Notes under the pieces: generated by a model
Databases searched by the model: none
Told to the model about the DNA's origin: nothing
What the model saw: the letters and a program-made list of their open reading frames with translations, nothing else
Made by a program: the position numbers and the translations under genes
NCBI GenBank assembly: GCA_020736575.1
Contig: JAGPYM010000022.1
Coordinates: 1-64,000, forward strand
Direction: 5' to 3'
Length of the DNA: 64,000 bases
Source of the DNA: Thelonectria olida
Taxonomy: Eukaryota > Ascomycota > Sordariomycetes > Hypocreales > Nectriaceae
Shown here: piece after piece, positions 10,908-22,408 of the stretch
Position numbering within the stretch: position 1 is the first letter of the stretch
How the letters are laid out: the number at the start of each line of letters is the position of its first letter

Positions 10908-13900
10908 TCAACGTTGCGTGTTGTCGAGTCGACCTGTGGCTATTGCAAATCGTATAGTCGCGCGGACTGCGTCCATATTTGGCGTCCATTTTGCATCGTC
11001 TGACGGTGACTTTCCTCCTAGGAAGAATGAGATATTTCCTCTTTGTGTCTCGGTGCACTGCAACATTTCGGCTCGGTGTGCCGTCCATTTTCTGCATCGG
11101 AAGAGAAAATGCTCAACCGTCTCTATCGCTTGTCCACATGCGCATTGCTGTGATGATGCTGCTGTGATCCGAAAGAGATATCCATTCAGTTTGGCCATGC
11201 CTGTCCTGAGCTGCGCCAACACGCTGGCTTCTCTCCATGACAAGCGGTCGTGTAGTTGTCGAGTATGCTTGCCTGGTAGTGCAGCATCGACTCTCTTCGA
11301 AAACTTTCCGACATTGTCTGGTAGGTGTTTGCTAGTACACTGGCTCAATCGAGCCATGTTAAGGGTCGTCGATCGCATTCTGGGAAACTTCAGGCCGGGA
11401 TGGCGCCGTCTCGGGTTGCATCCCGCGCCTCTTCTTTAGCAGTCTTCAGGAGCTTGTGTTCAGCACTGGTGGGCATCCATATGACAGTCACCGAATTCCC
11501 ATTGACTTTCAACGTGTCGATGGAATCGTATATGCATCCAACATACTCTTGGCCAGATTGTTGGCGGGGATTTCGGATCGTAAGTACGGCAGCTTTGTTG
11601 CTCGTCAACAGTGCCACGCTTCGGTATGTTAGGTCAGGTAAGTGCCTCAATGCGTATGCCATCGCCGCCAGCTCCGCAGAAAACGGGTTCTGTTCCGTTC
11701 TCATACCAAGTGTAAAGGAAAATCGCTCCAGTCTCGGCCCTCCTCGCACCGACACAGGGATCTCGATGACCCCGCCGACTCCTACCACACCGTTCCGTGC
11801 TGAACTGCTCACTGCAACCCGTATTGCCCAGCCCAGATCTGCTTGTCTCGTCTCTGCCTCGTCCTTGTCGACAATGATAGTTTGTACCCGTTCTGCCCAA
11901 GGTGCCAGTGTGAATGGGTTGACCGTTTCTAACTCCTCCATCGGTATCTCATTGAGTGCCACTGCCAGCTCGTGAAATGGCGAGCGGTTGTATCTTCTGA
12001 ACTTTCGGATACGAGATGTAGCGTTGCGGAGTGGGTTGGTTGTTGACAGGGTGTGGAGGTCAACCCACGTCTTGATCGCCCGCCTCCAGAAACGCTCCTG
12101 TGCGCTGGCGATATGCGCCTCTGCTTCTGCCACGCTTGTTGCCACCGTGAGGAATGTTCCTACGATTGCTTGTGCCCAATCTTCTGGACTCGGTTGATAG
12201 GGCTGGCCCTTCGATACTTACATGCGTGCATCCAGACGTTTGAGGCATAATCCACCACAGGGGCCACCATGGCTGTAAACAGTTGTCTTGCTGTTGCTGG
12301 GGTAAGACCCCTGAGCCGCTGTAGCTCCATGGCCGCTTCCAGGCCCTTGGTCGCAGCTCGCGCGATGTGTTCTTTGTATTTCAGACCAGAGTCCATGATC
12401 ATTCCGAGAACCTTGACTTGGGTTTTAGGTCGGACAAGCTGTCCCTTGATCACGAAGGGCTCTGAGTCGGACTTGTACGCCTTGCGGGTGAAGTGTATGA
12501 TCGCCGTCTTTTCTACCTCAAATGTCGCGCCACTTCTCCTTTCCCAGTCCAGCGCTTTCTCAATAATCACTTCAATCCCATCGCGGTTTCTTTCTGCCGT
12601 CGGGCCAGTGACCCACGCCGTGAAATCGTCCACGAAGGCTATCGATCCTCCGTAACAATCAATTCGCTGCTGTACGAGGTCTGCGTTGAAGAATAGGAAC
12701 AGAATCGGAGACAGGGGGGAGCCTTGTGGCAGTCCAGCTTGTGGCAAGCTTCGCACCTCCGATGCCTGTCCGTTGACCTGAATAATCGCCATGCGATTCG
12801 AGCAAAAGGCTTCAATCCAGCGAAGTAGTTGCTCCGGGATGCCCCTTGCTCTCAGTCGTTGGATAAGTCTCTCTTTGCACACTCCGTTGTATGCTCCTTT
12901 GACATCGAAACTCACGAGGCTAAGGATCCGCCGGCCTCGCCAGGCAGCGTAGATTTGCTCTTGCAGCAACATCAACGCCTGCTCAGCGGACCGCTGTTTA
13001 CGGGCTCCAAAGTGGTTTGCTGGCAACAATCCATGTGTCTCGACGGCATGTGAGATCCTTTCAGCGATGACCGACTCCAGTACTTTGCCCAGCGTGGACA
13101 GAAGCGATATAGGTCTCCACGCCTTCGCAATCGAATAGTCTCCTTTGTCTGGCTTTTTGAGAGGAATAATGTTGGCATGCCTCCATTGATCAGGCAGTGC
13201 TCCTTCTTCCAGTGATGCACGAAATAAGGATAAGACTCGGTGCTTAACAACTGGCCAGACCTGTTTCCAGACTATAGCGGGTAGTCCGTCTTCACCAGGT
13301 GCTTTCCACGACTTTGCCACGAAGAGCTGCCGCTCCACCTCCTCTATGGTAATGCCTGGCATGGTGATGGCAGCTCCGCGCTGAGGCCTCTCCCCTTCCT
13401 CCTCGATATGCTCCGGTAGAGGGGGGAAGAAGGCAGCTAGCATTTCATCGGCCTGTTCGCTGTTGCTGACTGTGCGCGTGCCATCAGCCCTTGCAAGCTG
13501 GGGCACTTTGCCAAATGCTGTGTCATCTCCAGACTTGAGATACTTCGCTGCCTTCCAAATGTTGTCATTGAAATCGTTCCGTCTTTTTCTGCTGTCTGAT
13601 GGCATCATGGTACTGCTTTGCTGCTCCCCGGGCTGTGTTCTCGAGCTCCTCACATGTCCGTCCTGCTCGCCTCGATGCTCTGGCGCGATTCCTCCAGTAC
13701 GTGTATATCCGCCGGAGCTGCGTGAGGTCCGAGGTCCACCAGCGCTTTGCGCAGGGTGACGGCTTAGCTCTGGGTGTCAGAGCGCGAACCGCCTCTAGCA
13801 CCACTGACATGAGCCTGTCTGTCTTCTGCTGTACGGAGCCCTCCGTCGGGGCGGTCTCTAATGCCGCGGCGATTCGACCGTTGATTTCCTTCCATGGTGC

Positions 13901-14296
13901 GTTTTTAAGTAGGAGTCGTTTCTCAGCTGGTGGTGCCGGGACCGAAATGCCAAACTCCGTCTCGATAGCACGATGGTCGGACCCATGCTCTGTGCCGTGT
14001 TTCGCACACTTAACAGTTGAGGTCGCCAAGTCCTCGGAAGTCAGGACTAAGTCGACTGTTGTTTCAAAGTCTCCACCGCTCCAGGTCTTCGTTCCTCTCG
14101 GGAGCAAGCTCGTGAGATTGAGCTCGCTCATGAGGTCAATGATCTGATCCGCTTCGCCTTGTCTCACTAAAGAAACATCGTCTCCTCCCCATAGCTGGTC
14201 GTGCCGGTTGAAGTCTCCGACGACCATCACATCCACAACCCTGCCTGCATCTCTTCTCGTAACTGCGATCACCTGGCGTAAGGTATCGCAGGCCAA
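10908..14296 (-). pseudogene. LINE copy A ORF2 (endonuclease-RT-RNase H), frameshifted
   Basis: The coding sequence is spread over three frames: 14296-13565 (endonuclease C-terminal half: VVGDFNRHDQLWGG, GTEHGSDHRAI), 13653-12160 (reverse transcriptase: [33 protein letters not shown], catalytic IAFVDD), 12145-11390 (connection and RNase H-like domain) and 11378-10908 (C-terminal CACG...HFLFRC zinc-knuckle-like motif). At least three frameshifts separate these parts, so no functional protein can be made. It is most similar to copy D in its RNase H part (SSARNGVVGVGG versus SSARNDVVGVGG). Confidence 0.85.
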
Positions 14297-14585
14297 AACG
14301 GGGCATGACTGTCATCTGCAGGGGGTTCTGTCATCCGGCCCCACACGGCTGCACCAAATATCCCATGCAAACAGAAGGTCTGGGCCTTCGTTTCCGGCTT
14401 TGGATGACAGGGATGACCATAGTGAATCGAACTTTTCGACACGTTTTTGAAGGTCCTACCCCAGTGGTGACCTTCAGGTCGCGAATTTTTCGAGTGTTCG
14501 GCGTGTAACCAACACCAACACCAACACCAACCACGTCATACAATGAGCAAAAATATCACCATTTTCGTTGACCAACCCATTTAAA
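14297..14585. other. Spacer between two head-to-head LINEs with an ACCAAC microsatellite
   Basis: This stretch links the truncated 5' edge of copy A to the start codon of the chimeric ORF1 of copy B. A CAACAC hexamer run lies at about 14508-14532. It may contain the promoter and leader of the Crypton-like exon that follows. No LINE homology was recognised in it. Confidence 0.45.
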
Positions 14586-16043
14586 ATGGCCCAACGCGAA
14601 GATTTTGAGCTTCTTACGGCAGTTGAGAACGCGGCCAAGTATTATTTAATTGATGAAGATAAGACGCAGCCACAGAATACGCGTCGCACGTATACGCGTC
14701 CCCAGAAGGAGGGGAAGGTATGGAGGCAACTGACATACACCACCACATATACAGCTACTTATTATTATAATTTAACTACAAGACGAATCATATTGCTAAC
14801 TTATATCTAGGAATGGTGTGCGGAGAAAGCATTCCCGTCTATCCCTCCGGACTGGCCTAAGCCGTACAACCAGGGAGGCGTTCTGCCAGCTGACCTCGTG
14901 GATGAGGGCAAATTGGTATGGTTTCTCGACGAGAAAGTCGTCAGCAGGGCACCTAAGACTGGATCTCGAGCGAAAAATGAGAGAAAACGCTGGGCTGAAG
15001 GCGTGGCTGAACGCAAGGCGAAGAAGGCCAAGACGACCTCCGTTGACGACCCTGCTGGCCCTTCAACCCCAGATGACAGCTGTATCACCGTTGCCGTCGA
15101 AACGGCCGTGGATAAGATCGATCTGGCATCAGAAGATGAAGAAACTAGACGTATGCATGAACAGACCGCCGAGGAACTAAAGGCGATGCGAGAAACAAAC
15201 GAGCAACTTAGACAGGCGCAAGAACAAACCACAGAAGAGTTGAAACAACTGCGAGAACAGTTGGACATGGTGGCCCAAAGCATTGCGGCCAATAGTGCCC
15301 AGACGAGCCCTCAGCCATCGTATGTAGACGTAGCGCGTACTCCCCCGACAAGCCAACCAGGCAACGTCCGAAACCTAACGTCTATGCGAACAACACCGTC
15401 CGCGTTCACCGATACTCTCTTCTGTACTATCGACACATCGCGCGTCAACGAGGAGGAGAAGGGCAAAGCACAAGTGGGAGGAATCCGACAGGCCATCGAG
15501 GAGGAGATGCGAAAGAAGGAGGGCCGACAGGACTGGAGGTGCGCAGCCGTGGTGAAGGACGCGAGGAACACAGACCGCATCAAGGTGATCTGTAGAGATG
15601 AGGCGGAGATGCAGCTCGTCAAGGAGACAGCCGAGAGGACTGCGGTCAAGGGTGCGAGAGTACTCAGGGACCAACTCTACCCCGTCAAGGTAGACGGTGC
15701 GAACCGTACGGCAGTACTGGACTCGGACGGCAATATACTGCCAGGAGCGGTCGAGGCACTGGGCAGGGAGAACGAGGTGACGATCACCAAGATCCACTGG
15801 CTCAGCGATAGGGAGAACGGAAAGACGTACGGGTCAATGGTGATCTACGTGACGAAAGGAAACGATGCGAAGCGACTCCTCGAGGAGGGATACTTTCACC
15901 TGGCCGGGGAGTCGGCCAACACCAACGTCTTTGAGCGGCGTCAAGGACCAGTTCAGTGCTACAAGTGCTGGAACATTGGCCACAAAGCATTCGCATGCAA
16001 GAAAGAACAGGTATGCGGAAGGTGTGCGCAGCAAGGACACTAG
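14586..16043 (+). pseudogene. Chimeric ORF1: Crypton-like N-terminus spliced to LINE gag-like ORF1
   Basis: Exon 1 is 14586-14717 and exon 2 is 14811-16043; the 93-bp intron has donor GTATGG, branch TTGCTAAC and acceptor ATCTAG. The predicted product is 454 residues. Residues 1-110 (NTRRTYTRPQKEGKEWC, then VDEGKLVWFLDEKVV) resemble, from memory, the N-terminal region of fungal Crypton-type tyrosine recombinases and have no counterpart in copy C. After that comes the LINE ORF1: coiled coil (QLREQLDMVAQS), central domain (FCTIDTSRVNEEEKG, GARVLRDQLYPVKV) and CCHC zinc knuckles (CYKCWNIGHKAFAC). A TAG at 16041-16043 cuts the second knuckle; the frame would otherwise run to the TAA at 16149-16151. 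Whether the fusion is expressed cannot be told from the sequence. Confidence 0.6.
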
Positions 16044-18503
16044 CACAGGCAATGCCAAGTAACAGAGCCATCATGTGCTACCTGCGGAGGGCCGCACGAA
16101 GCTTTCGGCCGAAACTGCCGGGCACGGAATGGACAGGGCGGTGCATACTAAACTGCAAATATTCCAACTCAACGTACGAAAGCGAGACGTGGTCCAACTA
16201 AGCATGATGAACGACAAGGACCTTCAGCAGTACGCAGTGCTGGCTGTTGCCGAACCATACGCACGAGCCATTGACGGTGCGGTGATGACGACACCGAACA
16301 GCCATAGCAACTGGACCAAGATGATACCGGCGCAGACGCATGATGGGCAGTGGCCAATCCGTAGCATGCTATGGATTCGACGAGACATAGAGGCGGAACA
16401 GAACCCCATACCATCAGCAGACCTAACGGGGGTGGTGCTGCGATTCCCCGATAGGGATGTGCTGGTGATCTCGGTGTATGTGGAGGGGAAAAACGAGGAG
16501 ACGCTGCTCGCCACAATGGAGACGCTGCATCACCAAGTGACGACATTCCGCAACGCAACAGGGAGAAGAACGGATGGAATACTAGCGGGCGACTTCAATC
16601 GCCACGACCACCTCTGGGGAGGAGAAGACGTGACAGGCAGGAGACAAGGCGAGGCAGAGCCGATTATCGGTCTCATGGAGGAGCACAGCTTGCTCAGCCT
16701 TCTCCCCCCGGGGACGAAGACGTGGGAGAACTCGGAGCACTCAAGTACGATAGACTTGATACTGGCGTCGGCCGAGTTGGCTGAGGAGATGGTAGCATGC
16801 GGGATCCACCCAACGGAACATGGTTCAGACCACAGAGCAATCCGAACCGAGTTCGACCTTAGTATGCTAGAAAGGAGAGCCAGCGAACGACGGCTGTTCA
16901 AGAACGCACCGTGGACAGCGATCAGAGAGAGAGTGGAGGAAAGGCTCCGATGGCTGCCATGGGATGACGATGTGCAGACCCAAACGGACATGCTCATGGG
17001 AGTTGTGCTCGAAGCAGTCGACAAGCTCGTGCCACTGGCAAAGCCATCCCCGTACGCGAAGAGGTGGTGGACAACAGACCTAACCCGGCTTCGACGGGCG
17101 TACACGTACTGGAGGAACCAAGCGAGATCACAACGTCGAAGAGGTCAACGGGCGCCGGATCTGGAAAAGAGAGCCAAGGAAGCAGGCAAAGAATACCATG
17201 ACGCGATCAGGAAACAGAAGAAGGCACACTGGGATGACTTTCTCGCGGACGGAGCCAATATTTGGCAGTCGGCAAGATACCTCAAGCCCGGAGGCGATGC
17301 CATGAGCGACAAGATCCCACCGCTCAAGAGGCCGGATGGAACAAAGACGAAGGACAAGGCAGAGCAAGCCGAGGAGCTACTCAGCGCATTCTTCCCACCG
17401 CTGCCGGCCGTCATCGAAGATGAAGGGACACGTCCCCGCCGGATGGAGGTGGACATGCCGAACATAACCCTGGACGAGGTGGAGCAGAAAGTCATGGCGG
17501 CCAAAGCATGGAAAGCACCCGGGGAAGACGGCTTACCAGCGATGGTATGGAAACAACTTTGGCCAGTGGTCCAAGACCGGGTACTACACTTATTCCGAAC
17601 GTCATTGATAGATGGAGTACTGCCGGACCAGTGGAGAAGCGCCAAGATCATCCCGCTCAAGAAACCAGACAAGGGCGACTACGCGATCGCCAAGGCATGG
17701 CGACCCATCTCACTACTGTCGACGCTGGGTAAGATTCTCGAGGCCGTCGTGGCGGACAGGATTTCGTACGCCGTCGAGATGTTCGGACTCCTACCCACAA
17801 ACCACTTTGGAGCAAGAAAACGGAGGTCGACGGAACATGCACTGCTGCTCCTGCAGGAACAGATCTACAGGGCGTGGAGAAACCGCAAGGTGGTTAGTCT
17901 GATCAGCTTCGACGTCAAAGGCGCATACAACGGCGTATTCAAGGATCGACTTCTGCAGAGACTGGAGGCCAGAGGCATACCACGGTGGCTGGTCAAATGG
18001 ATCGATGCTCTCTGCTCAAACCGCACAGCGAGCATCGTAGTGAACGACTACACGTCGGAGCGACAGCCGCTACCCCAAGCGGGCCTTCCGCAGGGGTCGC
18101 CGCTGTCGCCGGTGCTGTTCCTGTTTTTCAACGCGGATCTGGTACAGAGTAGAATCAACTCAACGGGCGGTTCGATGGCATTCGTCGACGACTACTCGGC
18201 CTGGGTGACGGGGCCAACGGCGGAGACAAACAGAGCGGGCATTCAAGCCATCATAGACAGGGCACTGGAATGGGAAAGACGGAGCGGTGCAACATTCGAA
18301 GGCGACAAGACAACCATCATACACTTCACGCGCAATGCCGAGCGCACCAGCGACACACCATTCGTGATCAAAGGAAAAGAGGTCAGACCGACACCAAGCG
18401 CCAAGATCCTGGGAGTGGTGATGGATGCGAAGCTACGGTACAAAGAACACATGGCCAGAGCAGCAGCCAAGGGCTTGGCGGCCGCCATGTGCCTGAGGAA
18501 GCA
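14586..18503 (+). mobile_element. Tad-like LINE copy B with chimeric 5' end, 3' truncated
   Basis: ORF1 and ORF2 correspond to those of copy C from about residue 120 of ORF1 through the reverse transcriptase. The homology stops abruptly at about 18503, after MCLRK, and is replaced by unrelated sequence. The connection, RNase H and 3' UTR are missing. Loss of a LINE 3' end is unusual and points to a secondary deletion or recombination. The 5' end is not LINE-like (see ORF1). Confidence 0.8.
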
Positions 18504-18645
18504 TCCAACCCGGACAAGGGACAATCTGGCCTACGAGATACCTGCATTTCATTCCTGCGAATCAAGGATCCTTTCCCTCTTTAGGCTCCTCGCCCTAACT
18601 GTACTCCTTAAGGCAGTCGATAGTCTGGGTATGATCCTGGACTAA
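16129..18645 (+). pseudogene. LINE copy B ORF2, truncated after the reverse transcriptase
   Basis: The ATG at 16129 lies 20 nt upstream of the original ORF1 stop, the same overlapping arrangement as in copy C. The frame is open through the apurinic-type endonuclease (LQIFQLNVR, AGDFNRHDHLWGG, EHGSDHRAI) and the reverse transcriptase ([42 protein letters not shown]). At about 18503 it enters foreign sequence and stops at 18645, so the connection, RNase H and C-terminal zinc motif are absent. The enzyme domains look undamaged, but the element has lost its 3' end, which LINE reverse transcriptases use for priming. Confidence 0.8.
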
Positions 18646-18799
18646 GTTATGGCTGGCGAGGCTCGTTACCTGGTGAGGGCTCCTCGGCTTGGGCGGAGAC
18701 ACTCATTAAGGTAATGCAGTCTCCAGGTCCCCAACGGCCAACAGTCCAGCCAACAGTCCTAGACCGCGCATAACGCTCTACCGGTGGCGGCCTCCCTCC
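18504..18799. other. Unidentified sequence joined to the broken LINE 3' end
   Basis: Begins exactly where copy B homology ends. Open on the plus strand to 18645 in the ORF2 frame but without recognisable motif. It may belong to the same relic as the zinc-finger-like segment just downstream. Confidence 0.35.
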
Positions 18800-18994
18800 T
18801 TTGGCTTTGCCACTACTCTGGGGCATACCGATCCATCTATTAAGGATCTCACCAAGTCATTCTATTCACCATCAGATCTCAGCAAGCATTTTAAGCGACG
18901 CCATCTATCTTCTCTTCATCGAGAGATGGTCATAAAGTCCTATCATTATAAGATGGATCTGGACCATATGATAAACTATAGAACTATCTTATAA
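18800..18994 (+). pseudogene. DUF3435/FluG-like zinc-finger relic
   Basis: An open frame of about 64 codons reads TKSFYSPSDLSKHFKRRHL and then YHYKMDLDHM. This matches, from memory, the C-terminal C2H2-like segment of the fungal FluG/DUF3435 proteins, the family that includes the tyrosine-recombinase captains of Starship elements. Expected cysteines appear as Tyr or Ser (SYHY), which G-to-A transitions of RIP would produce. Only this short piece is recognisable and the downstream sequence to 19312 is AT-rich without genes. The relic cannot encode an active recombinase. Confidence 0.45.
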
Positions 18995-19312
18995 GGTGGG
19001 TATATCCAGTCTTCGCCGCGCGGACGAAAAACATATAACTAATATCACTAAAGTGGATTAGCCTAAATGTGAAGGGCCTATGAGGGAAAAGAATGAGTGA
19101 TCTTGAGAGTTATTGTTCGATTTCTATAGATATGTTATATAGAATAGCTATCCCGGTCTTAACAGACAACCTAGTCAGGCTTTAGGACCACATTAAATCT
19201 GACTCTGAAACGACTCCGAAAACGACTCTTAACGAAGAGATCAGGTCAACTATTGAAGTTTCCCTTAGAAACACAAGCCTAGACGACTCAAAGGATGAGG
19301 ATAACGATGTCC
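18995..19312. other. AT-rich stretch, no gene seen
   Basis: AT-rich with many stops in all frames; it resembles the RIP-type sequence elsewhere in the window. Nothing else can be supported here. Confidence 0.4.
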
Positions 19313-19937
19313 CTACTCCTCCCTCGTGAGCAGCGTTATCACGTGTTCGGCTCCTGAACTAGATATTTTATTCACGCTCTCTTGCCAACCATCAGGGTAA
19401 TATGCCTCCGGACCACCTCGTGCTCGGGGGTCTTCCCGCAGCGTCTTATCGTCCGTCCAGGACACCGAAAAGTGAGAGCTTCCGGAGTCGGGTAAGTCCG
19501 CGAGAATGATGTCATAATATTCTCCCATGCGGAGTCCAGCGTCATAGGTTTTCACTTCAGTATCGCAGGATGGATGGTATTGTCGGAAAGTAGTCGTATT
19601 CCCTGAAAATTCCTAATATCTTGATAGGGGGCTGAGCGACTAACATTCTTCGCCGTGTTAAGGTCTCCACCAGATAATGGCAAATTGATGCTCGTATAGC
19701 AATCGGACTCAATAAAAGGCAGAAGTAGCGCTTGAAGGAATGGATTGATGTGCCTCTCTTGTGATGGTGAGTTATTGTCTGCCTGAAAATATAGGGCTTT
19801 CTGTAGAGATGGAGTCTTGCTAATGATATCTCGCCAATGGCGACACACTTGTTGGGCTGAGGTTAAGAGAGTGCGGATGTCGAGGTTGAGGAGAATTGTC
19901 TCCAGGAGCTCAGAGCGAGAAGACAGTTTCTATATAT
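19313..19937 (-). pseudogene. F-box protein pseudogene
   Basis: On the minus strand an F-box is readable without a start codon: ELLETILLNLDIRTLLTSAQ followed by VCRHWRDIISKTPSLQKAL (about 19915-19795). An in-frame TAG lies just upstream and no ATG is found. The first frame ends at 19552 and a second frame (19555-19313) carries a segment typical of the C-terminal half of the same fungal family (GLRMGEYYDIILADL, SSHFSVSWTDDKTL). The two parts are out of frame and the middle is short, so there has been at least one frameshift or deletion. In intact form it would be a substrate adaptor of an SCF ubiquitin ligase. Confidence 0.55.
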
Positions 19938-20532
19938 GACATTCTGAACATGCAGCGCGTGGCTAAAATAAAAATAAAAGTTGAAGTTGGAGGGGATCGT
20001 TAATGGCTGAGAAGGAGCGAGGAGCGCTCAATTAATAAAATGGCGAGTGGAGCTAATGGTGCCTAAAGCGGATCAATTCCTTCCGAAGGACCGTGATCCA
20101 GCATCAACAATTAGGTAGGTGATTAACTAGGATGCCGGACCTCCCACCCGCTCTGGAGAGAATCATCGTGACACGATAGATGTGCCTAATGATAAGACGT
20201 GCATACTGGTGTAATACGGCCATCTGCCCGTGATCTATAATCCCCCTTTTTTACACTTCGCCGGATATTGACTTGCTGTAAGTCAGTTTGGCGGCTATGT
20301 ATGGGCAGGTCCGCCGTGGGGTCAGGAGACTCGGGGAGCGAGCAGAACAACTTGTCGCAGGCCAGGCATGATCTCAACCAGCCTCAGGAAACAACAGCAC
20401 TTAGTAATCAACCTGAGTGCTTCAAGTAAAAATCTGTGGGCTGGAGTACCCCGCACATTTACACCGGTCCGACCCTGTTCTCCCGCTTCCGATACCCTCA
20501 ATCCGGTGCCCCAGAAGGCGGACGGAGTCTCG
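19938..20532. other. Stretch without a recognisable gene
   Basis: Small open frames only. The right end leads into the left arm of the large inverted repeat. Confidence 0.4.
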
Positions 20533-20731
20533 ATTTTCGAAATCTCATTATTTATCTTCTTTATAACTTTTGAAATACCCGGTAGCCACTTGGCGGAGAT
20601 TCAAACCTTTGGCGGATGTCTGGTGTTGTGAACCCCGCGTCAGACGTCATCGTCGTCATGGAAGGTGAACCAGATGTTCCGGGCGGGGGATATCATCGTC
20701 CCCGCGTAAAAGGACCAGAACGACGAGGGCA

Positions 20732-21601
20732 ATGGAATCCGAGCAGCAACAAGGTGATATGGAATGGCAGGAAGAGGAGAGCAGTGAGGGAGCTCTGAGT
20801 CATACCCGAACTAAGAAAAGGACTACGCCTAAGGCAGCTGGCAGCATGACCGAGGCAATCCAGGGCCTAAAGCGACTCCTAGAACAAGACTTCAACAAGA
20901 AAATGGAAACGATGAAGGCAGAGTTTCAGTTCGAGTTTACAAAACTTAGCGATTGCATGGCTGAAGAAGTCACTAGGACCACTGCCCAGATGGCACAAGA
21001 ATTATCACAAGTCCGAGAGCAGCTTACCCAGGTCTGCAGCGAGTTGGAGCAGACCCGGCTACAACTGGACACCGTGAAAAATGCTCATGCAGCAAGATCG
21101 CCTAGTCAGACATATGCAGAGGCTGCCAGAATGACGCCTGTTAGTATTACCACTCAAACTCCATCTACGGTTCGATCGGCAACCCGGGAACCGGTATTCT
21201 GCACGGTAGACACATCCAGGGTGCCCGAGGATCATATCGGAGATGCTACACCAGCAGCGCTTCGCAAGACCATTGAACAGGAAATGCGAACGTCTAGCGA
21301 CCACCCTAGTTGGCGATGTGTTGCAGTGACCAGAGATGGACGAAATACCAACCGCCTGAGGGTCATCGGTAGGAACAGGAAGAACTGAAGAAGACCAAAA
21401 CCATCATCGAGGCCAAGAAGGCTCCAGGTGCGAGAGTCCTCCGAGACCAACTATATCCAGTCAAAGTTCACAACATTAACCGTGCTGCCGTTCTCGACCA
21501 GGAAGGCAAGGTCCTTCCTGGAGCAACGGAAGCCTTGGGCCAGGAGAATGAAGTCCAGATTGCCAAGATGGCCTGGTTGAGTCAAAGGACGGCGAAAGGC
21601 G
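20732..21601 (+). pseudogene. LINE ORF1 fragment, left arm
   Basis: The ATG at 20732 starts a gag-like ORF1 related to but different from copies B and C: coiled coil (LSQVREQLTQVCSELEQT), then SQTYAEAAR and FCTVDTSRVPEDH, which parallels FCTIDTSRVNEEE of copy C. The frame ends at 21388, but the family sequence continues in another frame (APGARVLRDQLYPVKV, TEALGQENEVQIAKM) up to about 21601, where it meets the inverted arm. So it carries a frameshift near 21375 and lacks the zinc-knuckle part. ORF1 proteins bind element RNA; this copy cannot do so in full. Confidence 0.7.
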
Positions 21602-22105
21602 TATGTTTCTTCCGTCTCTGGTCACTGCAACACATCGCCAACTAGGCTGATCGCCAGATGTTCGCATTTCCTGTTCAATAGTCCTGCGAAGCACCGATGG
21701 TGTTGTGTCACCGGTATGATCCTCGGGCACCCTGGATGTGTCTACCGTGCAGAACACCGGTTCCGGGGTTGCCGATCGAATCGTGCAGGGAGTTTGGGTG
21801 GTGGTGCTAACAGGTGTCATTCTGGCGGCATCTGCATATGTCCGGCTAGGCGATCGTGCTGCTTGAGCCTCGGTCACGGTGGCCAGCTGCAGCCGGGTCT
21901 GTTCCAGCTCGCTGCAGACCTGTGTAGGCCTTTCTCGGACTTGTGATAGTTCCTCTGTCATCTGGGCCGTGGCCCTAGTGACTTCGTCAGCCATACGGTC
22001 GCTAAGCTTTGTAAACTCGAACTGAAACTCTGCCTTCATGATTACCATTTTCTTATTGAAGTCTTGTTGTAGGAGTTGTTTCAGACCCTGGATTGCCTCA
22101 GTCAT
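21602..22105 (-). pseudogene. LINE ORF1 fragment, right arm
   Basis: The minus-strand frame from 22105 mirrors the left arm: MTEAIQGLKQLLQQDFNKK, SRTYADAARMTPVST, FCTVDTSRVPEDHTG, then RCVAVTRDGRN. LINE homology in this arm stops at about 21602 where the left copy begins in inverted orientation; codons beyond that point are antisense of the left copy. The upstream part of ORF1 (before MTEAIQG) also has matching sequence but not one clean frame. Confidence 0.7.
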
Positions 22106-22408
22106 GCTGCCAGCCGCCTTGGGCGTGGTCCTTTTCTTAGGTCGATTACGAGTCGACGCTCCCTCACTGCTCTCCTCCTCCTCCTCCCATTCCCTATCAC
22201 ATTCTTGGTGTTCCGGTTCTAGCTCTTTTACGCAGGGGATGATGATGTCCCCCGCCCGGAACGTCCGGTTCGCGTTCCATCATGATGATGACGTCTGAAC
22301 GCGGGGTTCGTAGCACAAGACATCCACCAAAGACCAGAATCACTGCCAAGCGGCTACCAGGTATCCAAAAGATATAAAGAAGATTAATAATGAGATTTCG
22401 AGAAAATA

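Larger units (their letters stand above)
10581..14296 (-). mobile_element. Tad-like LINE retrotransposon, copy A, 5' truncated
   Basis: On the minus strand the element begins inside the endonuclease domain at about 14296 and runs to a 3' end at about 10581. The 3' UTR ends in CCGGGCGAAATAAAT followed by a TG microsatellite, matching the termini of copies C and D. ORF1 and the start of the endonuclease are absent, as expected from incomplete reverse transcription. Copy B starts on the opposite strand 290 bp away. Confidence 0.85.
20533..22408. repeat. Large inverted repeat: two convergent LINE 5' ends
   Basis: The left arm (about 20533-21347) and right arm (about 21602-22408, reverse complement) share the same leader (AATCTCATTATT, GGATGTC, GAACCCCGCG, GACGTCATC) and the same ORF1 start. 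They are separated by about 254 bp that belong to the left copy only. The arms are diverged by scattered substitutions. A transcript through the locus would fold into a hairpin of about 0.8 kb. Confidence 0.8.

Noticed and set aside
21716..21946. 76-codon plus-strand frame in the right LINE arm
   Set aside because: It is antisense of the minus-strand ORF1 fragment.
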